DNA of 6,080 bases from CBDVAK01 sp965371945 (lineage in GTDB: Bacteria; Pseudomonadota; Gammaproteobacteria; Competibacterales; JAHEDQ01). Numbering within the stretch: the first letter of the stretch is position 1; the number at the start of each line of letters is the position of its first letter. Under the pieces are notes generated by a model, which worked only from the letters and a program-made list of their open reading frames with translations, was not told the DNA's origin and made no database searches. A program made the translations under genes and the position numbers. The stretch spans positions 1 to 6,080 of the forward strand of contig CBDVAK010000223.1 of NCBI GenBank assembly GCA_965371945.1, read 5' to 3'. This document shows, piece by piece, positions 5,434-6,080 of this stretch.

Positions 5434-6080
5434 ATGCGCCGTAGTGAAATCGATGCCATCCCGATCGATGGCGACGTCTCGTTTCGCGAACGTGCTGTCG
5501 AACCGGACCGCACCGCATTGCTGGTGGTCGACCTGCAAAAAGGCGAGTACAACGAAACCAGGCGCCGGGAAAAGCCCGAATACGGCGAGCTCTGGAACCG
5601 CATCGAGAACTCGGTGATTCCCAATGGGCAAAGGCTGTTGACCGCTTGCCGGAATACCGGAGTGGAGGTGATCTACACCGTGGTCGAGTGCCTGACGCTG
5701 GATGGCAGGGATCGCAGCCTCGACTACAAGATCTCCGGTATTTTCGCGGCCCGTGGCTCCCGGGAGGCCGAAGTCATCGACGAACTCAAGCCGGGCGAAG
5801 ACGAGATCATCATCCCCAAGACCTCATCCAGCCTGTTCAATTCCACCAATTTTGAGTACGTGCTGAGAAATCTTGGTATCGAGTACATCCTGGTGATGGG
5901 GATGATGACCGACCAGTGTGTCGAAACCGCGGTGCGGGATGGCTGTGACCGCGGCTTCCTGATGACCGTCATCGAGGATGCCTGCGCCACCTACACGCAG
6001 CACCGCCATCACGAGGCGCTGGCCGGCTACAAAGGCTATTGTCGGGTTCGCACCACCGACCGGATGGTGGCCGAACTGAC
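5434..6080 (+). CDS. Isochorismatase-like cysteine hydrolase, probable amidase (second of tandem pair, 3' truncated by window)
   Basis: The reading frame stays open to the window edge, giving 215 full codons plus two bases; compared with its 222-residue neighbour, only a short tail is probably missing. It is a second cytoplasmic member of the isochorismatase-like superfamily, with Asp33 in LLVVDLQ, Lys129 in IIIPKTSSS and Cys162 in MMTDQCVETAVRD. The Lys-Cys spacing is 33, as in the upstream paralogue. It shares CLTLDGRDRSLDYK (86-99), and the two proteins align without gaps over residues 28-104 of the first and 27-103 of this one, with 32 of 77 identical by my hand count. It therefore looks like an old duplicate with a diverged pocket, acting on a related compound, a later pathway step, or as a partner subunit. 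No nicotinamidase-type metal-binding histidines are present. The start has GGAG six bases upstream, 23 nt after the preceding stop. Confidence 0.87.
   Translation, partial: MRRSEIDAIPIDGDVSFRERAVEPDRTALLVVDLQKGEYNETRRREKPEYGELWNRIENSVIPNGQRLLTACRNTGVEVIYTVVECLTLDGRDRSLDYKISGIFAARGSREAEVIDELKPGEDEIIIPKTSSSLFNSTNFEYVLRNLGIEYILVMGMMTDQCVETAVRDGCDRGFLMTVIEDACATYTQHRHHEALAGYKGYCRVRTTDRMVAEL

Noticed and set aside
3993..5518. Long minus-strand open frames (3993-4943, 4430-5518)
   Set aside because: They lie opposite clearly conserved livM and hydrolase genes, have no recognisable domain and have the Arg/His/Gln-rich composition expected from antisense of GC-rich Leu/Val codons.
4742..6080. Nicotinamidase (PncA) assignment for either hydrolase
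   Set aside because: The Asp/His metal-binding cluster between the catalytic Asp and Lys that marks nicotinamidases is absent in both.
4742..6080. True isochorismatase in siderophore or phenazine synthesis
   Set aside because: Those enzymes lack the nucleophilic cysteine, which both proteins here have, and no siderophore or phenazine genes are nearby.

Overview
The window carries one co-directional block of seven genes, all on the + strand. The first five encode a complete high-affinity ABC importer of the branched-chain/hydrophobic amino acid (HAAT, Liv-type) family, in the order periplasmic binding protein, LivG-type ATPase, LivF-type ATPase, LivH-type permease, LivM-type permease. Two tandem cysteine hydrolases of the isochorismatase-like superfamily follow, and the second runs off the right edge. 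The GC-rich sequence with G/C-ending codons, a Sec-type signal peptide and a periplasmic binding protein suggest a Gram-negative bacterium, probably a proteobacterium. I cannot place it more precisely.

Layout: 8-1183 is the solute-binding protein, whose upstream region lies outside the window. 1184-1279 is the longest gap (96 nt) and contains a strong hairpin without a U-tract. 1280-2053 and 2046-2753 are the two ATPases, overlapping by 8 nt. A 36-nt gap without a clear Shine-Dalgarno leads to the LivH-type permease (2790-3680), and a 12-nt gap to the LivM-type permease (3693-4745). The first hydrolase (4742-5410) starts inside the stop codon of livM (ATGA overlap). The second hydrolase (5434 to the window end) follows after 23 nt. 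No gene-free stretch exceeds 300 bases, and I see no terminator, RNA gene, mobile element, CRISPR array or origin.

Inferred function: the importer captures a small nitrogenous compound in the periplasm and moves it inward, and the two hydrolases cleave an amide or carbamoyl bond in it or in a derived product, probably releasing ammonia. Both hydrolases keep the Asp-Lys-Cys triad of the superfamily's amidases and lack the nicotinamidase metal site. The binding protein appears to lack the serine that holds the alpha-carboxylate in E. coli LivJ, which argues mildly against a plain branched-chain amino acid. The actual substrate cannot be read from the sequence. The block is a plausible uncharacterised uptake-and-hydrolysis module built from known families; nothing here points to a wholly new type of system.
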